Source of the DNA: Plasmopara viticola
Taxonomy: Eukaryota > Oomycota > Peronosporomycetes > Peronosporales > Peronosporaceae
Assembly: GCA_001695595.3 (NCBI GenBank)
Contig: MBPM02000014.1
Coordinates: 682,001-746,000, forward strand
Direction: 5' to 3'
DNA length: 64,000 bases
Shown one piece after another: positions 31,011 through 44,204 of the stretch; position 1 is the stretch's first letter, and every line of letters starts with the position of its first letter. Position numbers and translations under genes: made by a program. Under the pieces are notes generated by a model, which saw only the letters and a program-made list of their open reading frames with translations, was not told where the DNA came from and made no database searches.

Positions 31011-31023
31011 CATTCGCAAGATT
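31011..31023 (+). promoter_or_regulatory. possible initiator element of golgin-84 gene
   Basis: CATTCGCAAGATT, 6 bases ahead of the ATG at 31030, matches the first ten bases of the element in front of the RUN-RhoGAP-ELMO gene (CATTCGCAA). It is very close to the start codon, so the leader would be only a few bases long. Confidence 0.3.
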
Positions 31024-31029
31024 AAAAAA

Positions 31030-33041
31030 ATGAACTGGGTAAGCTCTTCGCTGGAGCTCGCAGGCTCGCTGCTTGAATCTGTAGACCAGCAGGCCGCTCT
31101 AACACTTGCAGGTACGTTGACCGCGGCTCCTCTTATGCGGGTATTTTGGCTATTAACAGTTGAAAACAGGTTCCGAAGAGGAAGAGCAAACGACCGAGTT
31201 GGTGACAAGCCAAACATCCGGAATAAACACGGTTGCCAATGTTACGACCGAAGAACGAGAAAAAAGCACAGCCGAAGAAACTTCGATATCGATAGTAGGT
31301 TGCTGTAAGCTATGCAGTGTTCAGCTGATGTCGAAAGCTAAGTCTCCTGCATAAACAGCACGACAGCTCGTCGAGTTCGAACTCCAGTCCATCAAAGACA
31401 ACATTGACTGGTCATTCTAAGAGTACGCCATCTCGCGTTAACTCTAGAAACAACTTGGCGGGCTTAGTAAGTGCCATTTCTACACAGATGGAGCATGTGT
31501 CATCGGGAAGAGGTGGAGGAATCCCTGTTGGTAGCAGCAGCTCGCACTTGGTTTTAGCGGGAAACGATTGCACTGGATTGCAGAAGGAGTTGGCTCAAGT
31601 GCAAAACGAGCTGAAAGTAAAGGAAAAGCAGCTGAGCAATACGCAAAAGCGCATGCAGACATGTGAAGAGGAACTTCTGGCATTGGAGCAGGAATGCAGC
31701 GTGAAGATTGCACAGGTGCAGCACGAGGTGCGTGTAAAATAGATTAACAAACTGAAAATATGTTGTGAATATGATTTGTTTCCTTGGTGCAAGCAGAAAT
31801 CCGTCATTCAGCAGGAAAGGAACTTGGACGAGATAAAATTTATCCAAGCACTTGAAATGAAAGATGAGCAGATGCGCGCAACGAAGGCAGATATGGAAGA
31901 GCTAATAGAGGCAGATACTCGACACACCGATGAGATCGCCTTACTGAAGGCCGAGCTAGCAAAGGCGGTGGAGTCGAAGGACACGTTGTGGACAACAGCT
32001 GCATCGGCGAGTAATGAATCCGAACAGCTGATTGAATCACTTCGATCCGAGTTACAAGAAACGCTAACAGCAATGAAAAACTTAAAGCGTGAACACGCAG
32101 AGTCAAAGACTATCATGTATTCACGTCAAGTGCAATTGGAGAACACTAACACGGAACTTGTAAACAATGTAGCCAATCTCGAGCGCGAGCTCGCGAAGGC
32201 AAGAGAAGCTGCTGCACAATACAAAGTGGTAACCAAGAATGCCACCTCTGATACTGCCCGATTAATCTTAAGTGATGGGTCAATGGCTGATGACTACCGA
32301 CGAGCACAGCAGACGTTGGTACTTACAAAAAAGTCGCTGCAGGATGAAATAAAGAAAAACGAATTGCAAAAACATGAAATTACTGCTTTGACCGAAGAAG
32401 TGCGTCGATTGAAAAGTGATGTTAAGACCGCGGAGGAGTGCAATGTGCAAAAGCTAGATGTGATGTCTCAAGAAAACGAGAAATTGAACGAGGAAGTGAA
32501 AAAGTTATCCTCTCATGAAAGTGCCACTGCGGCGGCAAATGGGGAGTTGCGGATTCAGCGACTTACTAATAGGCTGATCGAAAAGCAGGAGACAATCGAC
32601 TTGTTGCGCAATCGCTTGACGACGATGGACATACGTCTTCAAGATGTGACGTTGCGAGCACAACGAGCCGAAGAAAAACTTGCTCGAATGGAGCAAAATG
32701 GTGGTGTCGACGACTTGGAAATGGCGACTATTGTGGGAAAATCTGGAATTCATGCCGTGCGTTCACGACCAAATCGTATGGTTCACATGATTGCCCGTGT
32801 GGCTCCTGTGGTGGAGCGTAGTCACCGCGTAGTGACGGTGCTGAATCTGCTCGATCGTTGGCTGTTGTTCCTCGGTCGGGTGTTCTTACAGGCTCCTCTT
32901 GCCCGCCTTGGGATGCTCTGTTATATTTTGTTAATCCAGTGTTGGGTATTCATGATTTTAAGCTTTCACACAAGTCATTTGACTGAAGAGATCCAGCTGT
33001 CCGAAAATGTCGTCAACGAGCCAAAAGTTCCATTAATATGA
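31030..33041 (+). CDS. GOLGA5: golgin-84-like Golgi coiled-coil tether (GOLGA5 type)
   Basis: Four exons: 31030-31111, 31170-31294, 31359-31727 and 31797-33041, giving 606 residues. Introns are 58, 64 and 69 bases, in phases 1, 0 and 0. The start MNWVSSSLELAGSLLESVDQ matches the golgin-84 N-terminal amphipathic helix. A Ser-rich linker follows (about residues 70-100), then a long coiled coil of heptads (about 140-500). The C-terminus has the family hallmark: LLDRWLLFLGRVFLQAPLAR and then a single membrane anchor LGMLCYILLIQCWVFMILSF with a short tail. Golgin-84 sits on cis-Golgi and rim membranes through this anchor and tethers COPI vesicles and stacks cisternae, binding Rab1. The human protein is about 730 residues, so this one has a shorter coiled coil. 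The last intron ends in a tandem AAGCAG acceptor. A truncated SINE-like copy lies 75 bases past the stop. Confidence 0.85.
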
Positions 33042-33116
33042 TGATATTTTTAATCGTAAAGATCGTAACGGCAAAAAACCGATGTATTATCTCTTTTGAA
33101 AGTTCAGCTCCATCTT

Positions 33117-33256
33117 AATGTAATGTATTACGTTATCGCGTTGCCAAGGTATGCACGTGCTAGGCTCAGTCTGGCTAGTCCACGGCATAGAGTGGTGTCC
33201 GCATACGTCAAGTCTCGTTCGGCGGGCAGTGCATCCAGCACCGAGGTCGTATGGAT
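33117..33256 (-). mobile_element. SINE-like retroposon, 5'-truncated copy C
   Basis: About 140 bases in inverse orientation match the 3' half of copies A and B, from the CGACCTCGGTGCTGG block through GCACGTGCATA to the CATTACATTA tail. An 8-bp target duplication (AAGATGGA in element orientation) lies at 33257-33264 and 33109-33116. The 5' truncation with an intact 3' end is what incomplete target-primed reverse transcription leaves. Confidence 0.75.
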
Positions 33257-33264
33257 CCATCTTG

Positions 33265-36200
33265 TGCTTCATTAATTTTTCTTTTACATTCACGATTTTA
33301 AGTTACTGGCACGTTTACGACATTACTTAAGAAATTTACTGTTATGATAAATTTCAGCCTGTTGTCTTACGATGCATATTTGACTTTTTTGATTACATAC
33401 TTTATGGAATACGAAATATTCCACTTAAATGATGCAGCTCGACTATGTATAGCCTTAGTTGAGCTTTGATTCAAGGGTTTATGATGATGATTGTACGAGT
33501 ACTGCTTCGACATCTACACTCGATCAATTCTTAATACAATGCAAGATACAACTAAAAACAGTACGTATCATACAACTCTTAACGAGTATTATAGCAACGA
33601 CATCGAGAATTTAATCATTCGGGGCTTCATAATTCCAATTGCTGTCGTAAGTTTAAATCATTGCTGAGCAAATTACGGACGTCTAAGAAGAGTTGCATGG
33701 CCACTCGAGCCGCTCTTATACAGCATCCGTTGAAATACTTTCAAACTAAACCAACGCATTGGGCGCTAAATCGAATAATTTACTTAATTACCCGTGCCCG
33801 GAGATATTACGACTTCAAAAATTAAGCAAGGTTGGCAAAAACATCATTTCTTTTTTATACTTTTTTTGTAACTCCAAGATGAAGTAAGGGTGCCTGCCGT
33901 GCACTTGGAACTACCATTTTCGTACGTTTCTTTCCAGCGACTATTTTTTACTTTGCTTAAAAGACCAGCTTAATGTAACGTTACATCCTCCCCTCTCCCG
34001 TTTAGATTTGGTCTGAATTGTGTAAAAGAGGACAGAAAATCAAGTATCATTCTTACGCATCTTGTACGCAAGGCAAATTTGGTATACGATGATAAAACAG
34101 TTCACGAAGGCTGTCAGTCGGGCGGGTCATTCAATAATACTCCGACTATCCATTAAAAAGTTGCTTTAGCACACAAGGGTCCATTTGTGCCAAAGACGGC
34201 CGTTGCGGCGTCTGCTTGAAGGCTGCGGTAGCGAAATAGTAGTGGTTCGCTCACCAATGAGCAAAAATGGAGAAACTTTGTTACTCGATGAGATGAAAAT
34301 GTGCGCATGCGTCTACTTTACACGGCGGTAAACAGAGATTTTCGCCTTCGGACGATGAAGTAGATAAAAAACGCCACGACCGCCTTGAAAAAGCAATTTG
34401 ACATTCGAATTTTATTGCCGCCTTCGCCCACCAAGGCGGCATGAAGTTTGAGATAGGCTTTACTATTAATTTGACTTTGATACCCGGGATAAGCCCCGAG
34501 CAATGGCAGAAATGTTGCCAGAATCACCGGCCATAAGAAATATTCTAGCTGTCAAGACTGAAAAGATCACGGCAATTTTAGTATACCTTGGCCGACAATT
34601 CATAAGCGTTAGAAGCCAAAAAAGGTAAAGTCAGCGGCGACAACCGACTCTTGGCTTCATTGGTTGAAATCGGCAATGCAGTTTACTACAGGGTTTGCGA
34701 CTAGCTAACTGCTGGGTAAGTGACGCAACTCGTCGTCTCGCGAGAAGCCCGCTCACTTCCTCCAAACCTCATCCAACACAGAGAAGAACGACCTTTCGGA
34801 TGGCTAATACGGAGCCATGGCACTACGTAGTGTGCCCATCTTCTTCATCCTCCTCTCGAAAGCCACTCCTTATGTGTCGTGTTCGCAAGGACTTTGCTCA
34901 AGAAATACCTCTCATAAGCGATCTTACGGCAGCTATGTGCGTACTTCTATACCCGCTTTGGATCGCACATTTTCACTTTGTTTGACGCCATTGAAGATAC
35001 CAAAACAAGGATGCTTTACACTCGGTCTCAGAATACCTTTTGTCGCTGTATTCATTACATTTTTAATTAAAGATCCGGAGAGTTTACACGGTGTTACAAT
35101 TCAGGTAATATTAGACATTGTGCAAAACTCTTTGAGCTTATAATGCAATTAGCACTTTGGCGGGTCAAGCCAACTCTCATCAGAGATGTCCGAGCTATGA
35201 CATAATGCCAAGGTATGCGCTAAAAATATTTTCGAGCGCGAGTATGGGTCACCACAACGTGCGGCCAAAAACACACAAAATCGGTTTTCTTGTCCCAGAT
35301 CGCAACAGCATCCAGGCAGTCTACCAAAGCCAGCATCCTTGAGTTTGTGATGCACGCTAAGAGGATCGCTTTGCGTCAGTGATAGAGCAAAGCCCCACGA
35401 TATACTTTGTCGTGGCGGCGACCATAAGGAGTTGAAGGATGCTGCTTCCACTTCAGCCTTACGCTATCCCTATGGGAAGCTTGAACTTTTAAGCGGCCAG
35501 ATGTACTCGCTTGATTTTTTTCTTGACGTCGACCTTATCGGTAATCTCCAGCCTCTTATGGGCAAAACGGATAACAGTGTCTTTAATGAGATTATTCGAA
35601 ACTCATTAGCCGTTAGGAAACGGGGGGGACTTCTTCTGGCCATGTGATATATGAGCTTCCTAGTCTGATCTACTGCCACCTGATTTAGGATATCGCTTGC
35701 CTTCTTAGAAAGCTCAAGGGTAGACCGACCGGCCAAAGCACTCATTCTGATCGATACGCTGCCGTAATAGCGATTGTATGGCTACTCGTACTCGCCTTTC
35801 CAACAAGATTGAGCGTAGAGACACCGTATAAGAAAGATGCTGGGGGCGCTCTCGTTGGGCAAGGTTTTAAGGATCGTGATGCTTCATTAGATACCTCTAT
35901 CAGATGTTAAGTTCGTCGATGCCGTCATGCAAAGGTCAATATGTACGCCAAACCGTGTCTTTTTAAGACATGAAAGGTCGATAAATCGGTGTTGCATCTT
36001 GTTCATATATGCTCAGCTCATCCATTTGTGCAGTCACAATCGAGCCATCTTACCACTGCTTCCGTACTTGATTATACTTTGCCGTGTTACTGAGTAGTTA
36101 AACAATTGGTGAAACATCGCGTCAACGTAAGGTTGAACGGCGTGGAGTTATACGAGCAGCACCTCGGCGCGATGAAATGACGCCTAGACAAAACTTTTAC

Positions 36201-39200
36201 ACGATTTGGTCGACCCAAACGATGCGGCGATCTAGCAGTTACTCGTGCTATACGGCGAGAAAATTTGGTGTTTTACAAATCTGTCAGCAGACGTTTGCGC
36301 ACACCTCCATTCCATTTCACGTGGAAAAGCAAAAAATTTTTTTGGGACAACGCAATCCAGAAAGATAGCTAACTGTTGTGCCCATTTGCAGAAAGATGGT
36401 CGTAGATGAGATATAAACTGATTTTGCAAACATGAGACATCACCAGTGCGTACTCGAATGCGGTTGTCAAAACGGAACTTGCTACAAAGAACACACACTA
36501 AACTAGTTTTTTCCGCTACATTATGCAGTTTTGAGGCAACTTTCGTCATATACTTATATGGACCAGCACCAAATCACTGACGAGATTTGGTACTTAAAAC
36601 GTTATACAAATGAAGTGGCTTGTGATGTCGCAAGGCTTAAATAGCGCATCTACCTCATTAGTCTGTATACTGTCCCATATGCTGCACCTGCCTCGCCATT
36701 ACGCGCCAAAATTTTTGGACAGCATTTTCGTGCGCAACCAACGCAGCGCAATAAAGACATTTAGATGCGTCTGTTAAGTGATGCTGTGAGGCGTGTGTGA
36801 AAAAAAGATATCGAATTACATCAATAGCTCTAGCTAATTATCTGCACAAACGCACGAGCTACGCTCACTTGTTTTTACCGTTGTAAGCCTAGCTGAAAAG
36901 GCAGTCATAAGGCTGTGGTTTAATAAGAACAAAAATTACTGGATGCCGCTAAGTTAAGTCGGATGAAGGCGTCAATCTTGCCGATTCTATATGACTCGAA
37001 CCATTTTGTAACGTCTGCGACGAAATCATCTTGACGCATTGTTTAAATTGACACCGAACATCAAAAGCGCGGTCTTGATAGAACTAAAGTTAAAATCTTA
37101 ACTTGGCACATGCGCATCAAAGCCGTGAATGCAAACCAGTGCACAAATTTTTGTCTTGTAGTTTAGGTTTATTATCCATGCACAAAATTCTAAAAAGATC
37201 TTCTCCAATATCTCGACCTAATATGCTTTTGATGGTTGTAGCCACTACTACAATCACCTTTTCCTTTCTGTTAGATTGTCAGCTTCGTTTATATTTGGCA
37301 TAATTAAATGTCGCCCAAGCCACGGAAACATCAGTGCGCTGTACACATGATTCAGTGTCACGCCTATTGCGCTGCATAATTTAATTGCTTCACAAACATC
37401 TTCTTTAAATGCGTATTAGCAGACCCCGAGTGGTCATGCAAATACTTACACGCGTCTGCAATGAGCCTATCTTATGCCACTTTTGCCAGAGGGGCGATCA
37501 AGAAGATTTTTTGCTTAAGCTACCCACACCTAAATGCGAGATGAGGTCAGCCCTTGTAGATCATTTCCATGATTGTAGATCATAAGTAAATGGTCAAATG
37601 TACGTGCAGCATGTACTCTCCCTTGTAAACTATTATTGAAACGTGTTTGTGTGCGGAGACTTCGATATGGTTTGCGCATACATCAACCTCATCCCAAAAA
37701 AGTGACATCAGAGAGCACCTTGTACCTTCCAAGACGTACTTGTACATAATAGCTCAGTAAGCTGCTCTCTATCGAGAAGGAAGTGCAAAAGTTTCTACAA
37801 CGGCTTAAAAAGCCTTATCTGATCGAGGTCCAAAGTATAAGAAATATATTGATCCCATATTTTTTTCCTTAAAGCAATTTTGTCCAATCTCTTCGAAAAA
37901 CATTGACCGTACGTTTGTTTGCTGACTATGCATATACTTCAAAATGAAGAGCACTTTTACTTGCTACTTGTAATGATGTTCATCCAATAATTGAAAATGC
38001 TCTGTTATAAAAGATTCATCAAATTTCGAACCTACATACACTTGAAAGGAATGTAGTATAATTACGACTTGCGAAACGTATAGCCTCTAATCATAGTGTA
38101 AGCACAAGAGCAAATTTTACATCTTAAGTGCGAATAGGTGCAATACGCATACTACGAATCTGTTGTGACGTATGCAGCTGGTAAGACAAAAAAACGTGGG
38201 CTAATTAAGAGAGTTTTACGACTATGTGCTTTGCTTGGATACACAACTTTTCAGTCGGCACTAATAAAGACAAGGTAACTGGTAGCAAACGGCGTATAAA
38301 AAAAGATTAAAACAGCATAAGCTAATCAAGACAGTTATTACGAGGTTTTCAGTACACACAATTAGATCGAAAACATACGGGTGGTTTTTCTTGCATAGAA
38401 TCTTCAAAGGCGACGTGAAAGCTCCTGTATTGAACGGATCGGTTGGCAAATTTTAAATGTTACGAGAGTGTATACTATGTCGGATAATTCTCCGATGTAA
38501 ATTGCCACATAAATCCGACTTTCGTTGTAAAAGGTGGCTTGTCGCTTAAAGACTTTGAACGATGTGATGGCTCTCGGAGCGCGACATAGAGTCTATCGGT
38601 ATTTGTATAGGTTAGCATACTGGGCAATTAGATAAATACTGGCCTATTGCAATGCGTAGATGAAAATTGTTAAGGGAAGGACCAAAGTGAGAAAAAGTAT
38701 ACAGAAAGCTAAGCCTACAATGGCATCTGTTGCACGCGTCAATTCCTATCATTTGTAGATAGTTAGCAACTGATGACTAAAGTTTTCTATACCTTTTTGC
38801 GTGCCTCCACGTCTATACAACGAGCAGTGTGACTTCGTCAAATCGCCAAATGGGTAGTTCGACTGACCGAACCTATGCAAAGACTCCAAAAGGGAACAGA
38901 ATCACATTTTCGCATCTGTTGGACGAGTAATCATCACAGCTCTGAAATTTTGCTGAGTTGCGTCCTTTGGATTCTCTTCTGTTGATGCTGACAATACATA
39001 CGTCGATACCATAGAACTAATCTCAAAGTGAACAATCTCTTTACATGTACCAATATCAGTTGTAAAGAATGGTGTCGTCTGTTGATAATATATGCGCAAA
39101 AATAACTTTTTAGAGCAAGGGCGAATAAGGCTGAACTGAAGCAATACCATTTAACACGAATTAAAACTCAGCACACACTTGCTCACAACCCGAGCGCCGC

Positions 39201-41876
39201 AAGGCAAGACCATAAAGGTCAAATGTTTGCTTACATTAGTCTATCCGCTTGGCCACAAACGAGCCTAATATGCAATTATTTTGCTGTATACATTAAATCT
39301 GATTGATAAGCTACCTCATAATACAAAAAACACCTCCATAGCCAAGCGCGAACCCGATCTTTCATATATTCAAACCCGTCGTGAAGCTGCATTTAGGCCC
39401 CTCCACAAGTCAAACCTGTAAAAAATCTGCCAATGGCACCATACCACTGGCCGATCATAGTCAAGTACGACATTGGAATTTTTTTCACACTGCCGCGGCG
39501 ACCGAGGTCACAACGCAAATAGTGCTGCGTTTATTGGCGTCTATAAAGACTAAGCTGCATTGGTGGCTTTTTCTCCGCGTAGTGAACTCAACCTGCCTTA
39601 TCTGAAAAACTTTTTGTTGTATTAAAAGTTTGGCATGTTTTTTTGTCGCTAATTGGTTAGAGTTGGGGCATGTCATTATTCACAATCAGTAATTTTAACT
39701 CTGTCTTGACTACAGCCCTCAGTGTGTAGTTTGCGCTAGACTTTGGCGACGCGTGTTGTGACTTTTGGCATTTTTCTCTTTCAAGAGTGTTGCCTAGGCT
39801 ACATTTGATCCGCTAATTACAGCAAGCTTAAGATTTTTTAGATATTCGCTCTTTTTGGACATCGCCTAAAAATAGGATTGCTTACTCGTATCAGCCCGCA
39901 GTTTGATTACGAGTAAGTGGGAGACGTCAAATGCAACAATCAGATTCATATGGATTCATCCAAAAGCGCGTGGTGTCAGGTAAGTACAAGACGATGTTGC
40001 GATCGGGCGGTGTTTTTAGCAAAGGCTTGTAAGTCGCAAAAAATATGCCGAGCAGCAATTGACTTTTAAATAGCAGCAATTGAGAATGTTCCATAGCTAT
40101 ACATAACGTACATCCAAAGGTAGACGTTTGCGCTTGTGTTTGCGAATAAGTGCACCATTCCTTCAAGTGTGCTGCGTCACGCGTTGCTGGTGCTTCGTCA
40201 TTTTATTGAATCATAACGCGATCAATTCCATGCCAGCGGAGACAGCGTTCGGCAACACAATCAAAGCTGAAACACGAAGCCACTTCAGTTATAAAGCATG
40301 TTGTAATCTGAACAGGCAGACCGTGCTACAAACAAAAGCACAATTTCGAACTGGCAGAAATGGTGGTGGGCGATCGCTCAATTGCATCGGCTATAATTGC
40401 GATGACTTTTTTAGAGCCAAGCAAGAAGCCAGTGTAGAATTAAACCTGCGGTGAAAGCAAGAAGTTGTATAGCGAACGACCAAGTAAGCGGCCTGCGAGC
40501 TGTTAAGCGTTGTAGTTGAGCTAGCGATAGTAAAAATGCGTAAAGGTTTGAGATGAGGCAGGTTTTAATACCCAGTATCGAGCCAAGTGCAGAAAATGTA
40601 GACATATTGTTTTGTAGAATACGACAAAACCAAATTCTTATATTTTGTGAGTCAAGCTACAACTTTGCTTTGCTCCGAAGCGATCGTTGAATGATAAATT
40701 GCGTCATTGGGAGGAGCTTTCATGCACATGTGTTGATAAACAGCGATGGGCTATGCCCACGCCGAGCCAAATTTATATACACCCCAAAGTGATGTCTCAA
40801 GTGCGTCCAGTCATATTACACGTGGCATGCAGCAAGCTCCACGACGCTCTACTCTGCTAGTTACATGCCACACCATGTACTGCCTTTGAAATTTGTCTAA
40901 ATTTATTTGTTACAAAAACATTAAGGCTTGCTGTGTATGCAGCCAATGTAAGTGAAGACAATCGGTTTACAGCAAAGCGTTTGTCTGCCATGTAAAACAG
41001 CAGAGCCTCGCCTTTGACGCAACTACTGGAAGCCAACCACGTTATGCACGATATACAACAAGTGGAGTCGTGTGAGAGAAAGTAGTAGGCCCTTGTCAAT
41101 GTTATTTCGGCTCAAAGCTAAACACACCACTCATGACATGCAGCGACTGCTGTGTAGGGCAACGACTGCTTCAATTTCTCGTGCCGTTCACGTTGTATTA
41201 ACAGACATTGCTCTTAATGCGTCGATTCCTACACCTTTCTACCGCAATTGTGCGGCTTGACTGACTCGATTCGATGTTGTGTTAGAAGCGCCACAGCGCT
41301 AAAAAGCACAGTAACAGTGGCTTTCGTCGACTTGTTGAGTGATGAGACATGCTATATCAGAGCGTGATCAACTAAATTGTTGAACCGGTCAATACGTATG
41401 TGTTATCAAGTTTTGAGAGTGATCAATGATCCGATCTTTCAATATCTCTTGAAATGATTTTGCCTCAGTGTAGATCACCTTTAAATGGAGATCGCTCAGT
41501 TTTGTTCATGAGTGCTATTGCAATCAATTAATCGCATCCGTCGAGCTATCATCAGCATATTTTGTAGACCCAAACAGTCGTAAAGCATTTTTCGATCAGT
41601 TGGTCTGCATAGTGGTACATGCAGCGCTTATAAACTGTAATTGCACTAGCAAAAGATCGGACAATCGGTGTCTTACATGTGTCCAAGTATACACTATATA
41701 AAACGGACTACATCTATGATTGTATGACGTGGCTATTATCGACAAGAAGCTCTAAATAATCTAAAATGACTTCAGATCAGCGACCGGGCAGACAAATGGT
41801 GAGATTGAGTTCTGAGCACCCGGGCTCACGCACGTGCTTCACATCACCTGAGACCTTGACATCTATTTGAGCTTCT
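33265..41876. other. gene desert
   Basis: About 8.6 kb without a supportable gene. The frame 34817-35143 (+) begins with a hydrophobic stretch but has no effector motif or domain. Frames near 35.1-35.7 kb on both strands are not recognised. A perfect 14-bp palindrome, ATGTAACGTTACAT, lies at 33973-33986. Confidence 0.5.
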
Positions 41877-42065
41877 TGTGGACATATGTGGGAAGAAACA
41901 GTATTCCAGACACGGCTACCCTGGACCGCCAGCCTAGGTCTACGCGAACCGACTGGTGGTATGAGTCGCAGTGAACCGCCGCTTTCTAATAGTCGCTCTG
42001 GAGGAATGGGCATAAGGAACGGTAATACACTACTGCATTTGCATTGAACAGCACAAGAGACTACA
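41877..42065 (+). repeat. 5' long terminal repeat
   Basis: 189 bases starting TGTGGACA and ending CTACA, the short TGT..ACA inverted ends of retrotransposon LTRs. By eye it differs from the 3' LTR by about a dozen substitutions and a few 1-2 base indels, so insertion is not recent. Confidence 0.88.
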
Positions 42066-42599
42066 AAGTATACTTTAGTTGCGCGCAGTTTGCAAAAGTG
42101 TAGACACGCATCAAAGATGTCACGGATCGACTAGGGGCGGAAGAAGACGTGGACATGTCGGTCCCGCAGCCAGTATACGAATATATTGCGCCGCCCAAGA
42201 TGAAGGAATGGGCCCAAGCCGCATTGATACAGTGGCGTAGGGAGCGCTGGTAATATGAAGAGCGTGTGAAGGAACACTGCAGGTGGACAAATGAGCTATT
42301 CGAGAATGTGATGGCGGGTATCCGCAGCACGTCTGATCCAAACCTGTTGGACTTTTTATCCCAATATGAGTTCGGGAAAGACAAGCAAGACATCTTAGGT
42401 GGGGAGATCATGAAGAAGGTCTAGGAGAGGTGGGAAACGATGAATGACACGTACATTAGCGCTCCGTCGGTACTATTCAGCAAGCAACTGAAAATGGATT
42501 TGTCAATTGAGGATGTGCCGAGTCGTGTTGCCAAGTATTACATGTTGTTTGAGAAATTCAATGAGGACAACGGGTTCCAGGAGAACCTTGGTCGGGGGT

Positions 42600-43105
42600 G
42601 ACCAGGTGATACAGACTATTCGAACCGAATGAAGGAGCGAAACAAAATCCTAGTTGACAACCTCATGCCACCCATGCTGATAGAAGAGATTCAGGGAATG
42701 TTGAAGCAGCTCAAATACAAAAGCATCAGGACTAGTGACCAGCTTTTGTACCAGTTGATTCTTGATCGTGCCAAACTGCAGCAGCTGTTTTTCACCAGAT
42801 TTCGAGGACAAAAACCGTCCAGCAGAACCGGTTTTACCGGTTCTAAAAAGTCCGTGAGAGCTTTACCCAACAGAGAGGGAAATCATGTTACGCAGGCTCA
42901 GCGAGAATTGAGCACTGCGAATCCACCGGCAGCACGAGGCGCTACTCCAAGTGATCGTGACAGCAGTGCACGCAGACGTGAGGTGGGAACTAGCTCTGCA
43001 CCCCGTCATGGTTGTCTCCATTGCAAAGGTGATCTCTGGATTCGTGACTGCCCGGTAGTCACACCGGAAGAGAGAAAAGCAGCTTTGAAAGCCCAGCGAG
43101 AGTAG
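42600..43105 (+). pseudogene. gag remnant with damaged zinc knuckle
   Basis: The last gag frame opens near 42629 (MKERNKILVDNLMPPMLIEE) and runs through a basic, Arg/Ser-rich region to a stop near 43105. Further gag-like sequence upstream to about 42120 is interrupted by stops. The C-terminal knuckle reads CLHCKGDLWIRDC: the cysteines of a CCHC knuckle are present but the histidine position is Leu, so it would bind zinc poorly. Gag packages the element RNA in virus-like particles. Confidence 0.65.
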
Positions 43106-43117
43106 CGTACATGGCAT

Positions 43118-44200
43118 ATGAAGCGTGTTGCTGTGAATGAGAACGCTGTTGTGGAGGCCGATGAAGCCTCAGAGGAGACCCAGGGGTTGCCACTAAAGCG
43201 AGCCCAGGAGGTTTCGGCTGACCACGAATACTCAGCACTGATCAACGGCGTGTTGGATGTGTTCATGTGTCCAGACACAGGGGCTGACGGCAGTGTCATC
43301 CCCGCGCACCTTGCCGAGAGAGTGCAAAAGCGGTGCAAGGAGGTGGTGACCAAATCACTTGACAAGCTCATATCGATCAGAGCGGCAGGAGGCCACCAGC
43401 TGGTGTGTACTAAGACGGTTCAAGTGGACTTGCAAATAAGGACGTCCGCAGGACTCGTGAATGTGTACAAGGTGTACAAGGTGAAGTGCTTGGTAATTAA
43501 AGACGACGAGGACCAGCTATTGCTTGGAAAAGACGTGATAAAGACGCTGGGTATTGACATGAAACTGGCTTTCGAGCAATTGGCCATTACAAGCATCGAG
43601 TTGAATCGGGATGATCTACCAAGCGAGCCTGAGTTGGTGAAGTCCCAGACGAGGAGGTGGAGGCTGAAGTATCTCGCATGTGCGATGACGTCCAAAGTCT
43701 ACTGAAAGAAGAGAACTCAGTGGAGTTTAGAAATTCCCTTATAGCAGTACACCAGCAGCTCAAAGGATTATGGAGAACACGGGTGCGACCAGATGAACCT
43801 GCACTGGTGGAACCGCTACGGGTGACTTTCATTAAAGGCGCGAAGCCAGTGCGCTGCAAGCCGCACCGCAATCCGCCTGCGCAGATGGTGTTTTTGGAGG
43901 AGCATGTGGGTCAGCTGCTCAAGTACGGGTTTGTGAAAAGAACAACCAGAGTCACTGGGCCTCGAACAGGGTACGTGGTCGAAAGCATGATAACAAGGAC
44001 CAGTTCAGAGTCACCAACAACTACATTGAGGTGAACAAGCTTACAATCCCCATTCCAGGGACGATGTCACATTCTTCAACGGTGTTACAATTTGTGGCGG
44101 GAGCAATATGTTTTGCGAAATTCGATATGTTCATGGGTTTCTGGCAGATGACATCCCAAAAATATTTCTCCTTTATGACACATGGTGGTGTCTACACGCC
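43118..44200 (+). pseudogene. pol remnant: aspartic protease and truncated reverse transcriptase
   Basis: 43118-43705 holds a retropepsin: CPDTGADGSVI gives the catalytic DTGA motif (about residues 50-53), and LLLGKDVIKTLGID is the downstream flap-side motif. A frameshift near 43660-43700 leads to the pre-RT segment (LRVTFIKGAKPVRCKPHRNP, VGQLLKYGFVKR). Another near 43980 leads to DQFRVTNNYIEVNKLTIPI and FAKFDMFMGFWQM, the first RT palm motifs, ending at GGVYTP. The YxDD active site and RNase H are absent because of the internal deletion. Confidence 0.8.
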
Positions 44201-44204
44201 GCTT

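Noticed and set aside
33973..33986. Perfect 14-bp palindrome ATGTAACGTTACAT
   Set aside because: Isolated, with no repeat partner or gene nearby; a 14-bp palindrome is expected by chance now and then in 64 kb.
34817..35143. Possible secreted effector with a hydrophobic N-terminus
   Set aside because: The start looks like a signal peptide, but there is no RxLR, EER, LFLAK or WY-type pattern, and the frame lies in a desert without other support.
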